The notes beneath the pieces are model-generated. The model did not search any database and was not told where the DNA came from. It was given only the letters and a program-made list of their open reading frames with translations. Shown piece by piece: positions 59,663 to 64,000 of a stretch of DNA of 64,000 nucleotides. How positions within the stretch are numbered: the stretch's first letter is position 1; the number at the start of each line of letters is the position of its first letter. Where the stretch lies: NCBI GenBank assembly GCA_949752795.1, contig OX457064.1, positions 39,986,368 to 40,050,367 on the forward strand, given 5' to 3'. The translations under genes and the position numbers were made by a program. The DNA is from Hyperoodon ampullatus. Lineage: Eukaryota; Chordata; Mammalia; Artiodactyla; Ziphiidae.

Positions 59663-62600
59663 CTACCCATATCATGATTTGCACTGTAATAGAGTATGAA
59701 CAGAGTACTCTGGGAAGGAGGTATAGAAGTGTCGCAGGGAATATGACATGAGATGAACATTGAAGGTTGAACTGGAGTTTGCTAGCCTGGGGCAGAAGTG
59801 TCATGATGTGAGAGGTGGGGGAATGCCATCTCCAGGGAGATATTCCAGGCAACAAGAGGGCCTGTTTAGGGAATGGTAAGAAGGTCAGTGTCCCTAAAAG
59901 GGGGCTGGAAGGGTTGAATGAGGGCTAAAGGAAATAATAGCATATGAATCTGAGATGTCAGACTGTTGATAGGTTATAAAGGAGCTGACAATCCTGAGAG
60001 AAAAGCATTTGTTCTTCTTCCTATTTACAAAGTTCCTAAACACATGATCAGATTCATACTTTAGAAATAAGACTATTGCAACCGAGTTAGGACTTCAGGA
60101 AGCAGAGGCTAGCAGCAGGGAGATTAACAGGTTATATTCAACAAAATCCTACTCAATCATGAGGTGAGAGCAGAGAGGTGAGAACTAAGAGCTATTCTGG
60201 AGGTAAGATAGCATGTGAAGAACAACTGGATTTGACGAGCAGGGAAGGATATGAGCTCGAGACTTCAGCTGATGCCATCATCCAAAGCAGGGACTTTTGG
60301 AGGAAGGGGATGGTTTCATGTGTGGTGTAGAAAGTTATGAGTTAACTTTTGTAAATATTTAATTTTATCTTGTAGTTCAAGGTCTAAATTTGGTCTATAA
60401 AAATGTTTTGCTTCTAAGCAGTAAAGGGCTCTGAAAAAAGAAACAAGCTTTTGGGGAAATCTTCAAAACTACCTTTAGAATTTCCCACATGGGTCCCTCC
60501 CAGTCCACTCCTGTTGCAAATGACAAGCTCCAAGAGACCACATGGCCCCGGAAACATAAAAGGAATGAGAGAATCACCAAGTATTAAGAAGCTTTACTGG
60601 TTCATAGAGGCGAGAAAATATTTTCCCTTTTTGAGGGGATAGAAAGTCTGAAAATAATGCTACAAGTAGCAGCCCAATCTTTTAAATAGACTGCAAAAAG
60701 AACTAGAGCATAAGTTTTCACCACAGAGGAGGTCTTCAAACAGCACAGAATGGTCCATTATTACCTTTTATTTTTATCATTGCAGAGCTGGTGCAATGAA
60801 AGAAGAAATCTACGTTCCAGCATAAAAAATAAACATAATATCACTGTGACAGGGACTGATTCAGTATGGAAACATTGACTGTAGAGGCATTCTGGCTTAC
60901 TTCAAAAGACTTTCAATAACTGCCAAAAGAGTTTATTTGGATAGTTTCAGTTTCATGTGTTTAATCAACTAAAAACTCAATCCAGAGTTGAGAGTGTGAC
61001 ACAGCATGTGTTCCAAAGAGGGTGTGCATGTGTTCATATTTGTGAGGACATAAGTGTGTTCGCGTGTGTAGATGTTTGAGCATGAGCAAAGGTGTGTGTG
61101 TATATTCTAAAATTTTATTGTTTTATATCATTTCGTCTCCTTAATAGGGCCCATGCTCATAATCTTCACAGCTGTGATGATAGCAAGCCTAAATTTCCAT
61201 GATTTTTTTGGAACACTTCTTCATGCTCTAGAGTCTACAACAGTATGTTGCAACTACAGATAAGAATAGAGAGTAGAAAAGTAAAACTGCTTTCCCACTC
61301 ATCAACAGACTTCATTCAACTTGATGTCACAAGCTTTTAAGGACTACCATGTTCCATCAGATGGTTTCAATGTATTAGTATGTACTAATGAATATATTAA
61401 TATATTTTGCCATTTAGTTATACAATAAAAGCAAAATAATGTGTCCTTAAAGGAATTTATTTCTTGGATTTTTCTGTTGTTACAGTAAGCAAATCTCTCA
61501 GAGTAGCCATTTGCAGATGAATGTTATTAACAATATGGTAACACCACCTCCTATACCATTGACTTTTTGAGGCTGGGCGCGGGGAAGTCAAACAACACCT
61601 AATCCAGTGTTTCCCCAATTTTTTCTGGTATTAGTTACTTAGAGTGTCTGATAAAATCATGGTTTTACAGGCTGTACCCCTGCTGAAGAGCAATGTTTAG
61701 GATTAGCTAGGACTTGGTGAGCTTATTAAGATTCAGTAAGTTTGGAAAACAGCCAACTAGCCCAATCCCTTGTTCTTCAGATATGAAGATTCAGACAAAG
61801 GAAAATTACTAACCCAGTGAAGGACAACCCAGTTAGGCCTAGAACCCATGTCTCTTTCTCCTAAACCGCTGCTCAGGTCCAGCAACACCTTAGGCACAAA
61901 ATACAGAAATCCTGATTTGGCTTTCTCAACACAAGTGAGTTTAAAATGATTCTAGTGTGCAACTGTGAATTTCATCCCAGTTCAAATACACATTTCAGCA
62001 TGCAGCTTAGTGGCTGTGTAGAATACAGTGTTAATGATGCTAGAGTTGTAATATTTACCCCTTTAGAACCGTATTTGAAAACAAAAAAACGTAGCGTTCT
62101 ACTCAACCTGCAGCTAACCATCATTCCAGCTAGCTGTCTCGCAAATGTTTCTGGTGATCAAAAAGGTGATCAGGTGACAGAGTGCGGGTGACTCAGCACC
62201 ACCGTCCACACTAGAGGGACATCACTTTGAGTGGGTTGATGATAATGCCTCAGTAGCAACATTTTGGCAGAGGAAGGAGAGAAACTTTTTAAAACCAGTG
62301 TCATTTGGTATGAACTGTTCTTAGCAAAAGAGTAAGACTTGGCCCCTGTATCTAAAGAACCTAAAATGTCGGGGGAGAAATGAAGACTGAAACAGAAACA
62401 AGAAATTACAGGCCAGACAGTGTGCATAGGCTTGTCATTTTGAACAAGGGGTATGATACTATGCTCCCTCTCAAACCTCATTCCACATGCAAGTGTGATA
62501 AGTTATTATGTCAACTGTTTGAGAAAACATTCTGGGTATTTTTCTGACATTGACAGTCACTTTTATATTATACTGGCATTAGCCCTCTAAATGATATGCA

Positions 62601-64000
62601 TTCTTTCCTGAAGCAAACAACTCAGTAAATGTATGTGTAGCTAATCATCTTTCCTTTGCAATTTCTCTAAAACCATGAGCAAGGGTTTACAGATACTGTA
62701 TTTTCCTTTTATAGAAAACATAGGCAAGACTTGCATCTTCTTGGAAATTTTGTGAATTTGCATAAACTACACATATTTTTCACATTTCAATTTTCCCAGT
62801 CATTAATTGTGATCAAGAGCAACTGGTTTGACAGACATAGTCTCACTTGGGGCACTGGAAGCCAAGTGCTCATCTGCCCAGTCATTAACCTCTCTAGTAT
62901 CAACAGTGTGGGAAATTACTGGGCTACCAAATAGTCACCATTCTCTAGCTTGCCACTGTCTTTGGGCAGCCCAGAATGCCCGCTTCGCTTCCAAGTTTAT
63001 TAGATCTGGCAAGTGAACTTCCCATCATTCAAGAAGATAAGGATGGATCTATATTAAATCCGATCACCCTCATTCTGTCGTCAGAATGTTAGCAAATGGT
63101 ATTAGTATGCCATTCATCAGTGCAGTGACCACACTACCTTCCACCTAATCTCTAACACTTGGGGAATGATTTAACAAATCTCACCATGTGCCAGAGTCTA
63201 AGATAAATGCTTTGTTTGCATTAACCTCATTTAATCCTCTCAACTGTCCTATGATGTAGGTTAAAGGTTACTCAAATTTCCCAGAGAATATTAAGTCTCA
63301 GAGAGAACAAATAATTTTCCCAAGTGCCCGTGACTGTCAAGTATAAAACCTGGTATTTGAACACCTTCAACGCGATTCCAGAGCCAAAGCTTTTAACCAC
63401 TTGACTATCCTGTCTTCCAAAAAAGAGCTACGGAACAAGAAATCATTAGAAGCATCAACCCAAATGAATAAGTACTCAGCATTTGGTAGCTTCACCTCCT
63501 CTTTCTCATTCCCTAGGTACAAACTTCTTTAAATAAATCATTAGATTCTACTGAATTCTGGACTTTTCATTTGGAGAACAGACCAATTAAGTCCAGGTTG
63601 GAATTTAACTCACATCAAGATATTCAAAAGTCATTTTTAATTTAAAGCTTATTCAAACAATCTAAGGAAACCCTAGAAACGATACGTCCTGTATATTTTC
63701 TCCACAAAAGCTCCATGGATGGTGCTAAACACATGACCATTCACAGGGTTAATTAGTTAAAACAATTTTCTATAGTCAGAGGCAGTAAAATCAAAGCTAT
63801 GACATTTTTATTCCATAAAGCTAACCCAGATACAAGTCCTACCTTTTAACAGGATGTCAAGGAGTTAACCATTAAAGTAAGTATCTGGCACCACAATATC
63901 TGGCTTTTTAAAAATTCTTTTCAATAAAAATGTAACAACATTGCACTTGAGTTTTCAATTACTTTTCTTTTTGATTGTCTCTGAACAGACACATATTTGA
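59663..64000. other. unique sequence with MIR-like pieces
   Basis: No gene recognised. At about 61765-61870 the passage (AGATTCAGACAAAGGAAAATTACTAACCC.. to TAGAACCCATGTCTCTTTC) resembles the 3' half of a MIR in plus orientation. An imperfect GT-rich tract lies at 61015-61105. The 98-103-codon antisense frame at 62170-62481 has no recognisable domain. Confidence 0.5.
63186..63420 (+). repeat. MIR SINE, near full length
   Basis: In order: CATGTGCCAGAGTCTAAGATA, CCTCATTTAATCCTCTCAAC, GATGTAGGTTA, CTCAGAGAGAACAAATAATTTTCCCAAG and TGGTATTTGAACACC followed by CCAGAGCC.AAGC. This is the standard order of MIR segments with age-typical divergence. Confidence 0.8.

Noticed and set aside
1..64000. a new multi-gene biological system
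   Set aside because: I looked for clustered intact frames, repeated gene order and conserved RNA structure on both strands and found only retroelement, NUMT and non-coding sequence. The evidence does not support a new system.

Overview
This window is nuclear DNA from a mammal, almost certainly a cetacean. Two things point there. At least ten SINEs of the tRNA-derived CHR family are present, most of the short 200-bp type that ends in a pure A tail, which is characteristic of whales and dolphins. One L1 keeps a complete, CpG-rich 5' UTR of the kind I associate with cetacean L1s. I recognise no intact host protein-coding gene and no functional RNA gene. About half of the window is retrotransposon or transferred organelle DNA; the rest is AT-rich unique or very old repeat sequence.

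Layout. 1-2.8 kb: a GC-rich block of unknown origin followed by three L1 3' pieces. 5.9-7.1 kb: a CHR SINE and an L1 3' end carrying a perfect 97-bp tandem duplication. 11.1-16.1 kb: a nearly complete but dead L1 (L1-A) without a 5' UTR, followed by a Tigger-type DNA transposon remnant at 16.2-16.6 kb. 20.4-26.1 kb: three older or long CHR SINEs and an ancient antisense L1. 28.7-29.5 kb: an antisense L1 3' end split by a 63-bp retro-insert. 33.3-38.4 kb: four young CHR SINEs with clear target-site duplications. 38.5-49.7 kb: a decayed ERV-L-like provirus on the minus strand, itself invaded by a solo MaLR-type LTR and by a full-length L1 (L1-B, 41.3-48.8 kb). L1-B has a short 3' transduction and a nested retrocopy in its 5' UTR. 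50.7-55.4 kb: a nuclear mitochondrial insertion (NUMT) holding control region, tRNA-Phe, 12S, tRNA-Val, the start of 16S, most of ND1, tRNA-Ile, tRNA-Gln, tRNA-Met and most of ND2. About 1.7 kb of its middle is replaced by an L1 3' end. 55.6-64 kb: a young CHR SINE, an old L1, an old LTR, MIR fragments and unique sequence.

The parts do not form a pathway. The window is a layered record of insertions whose relative order can be read from what interrupts what: ERV-L first, then the MaLR LTR and L1-B, then the retrocopy inside L1-B; likewise NUMT, then L1. I found no evidence for a new biological system. The observations most worth checking are the NUMT with its L1-associated deletion, the L1-B 3' transduction, the nested retrocopies with matching target-site duplications, and the perfect 97-bp duplication. 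Repeat family names are from recognition of sequence features and were not confirmed by any search.
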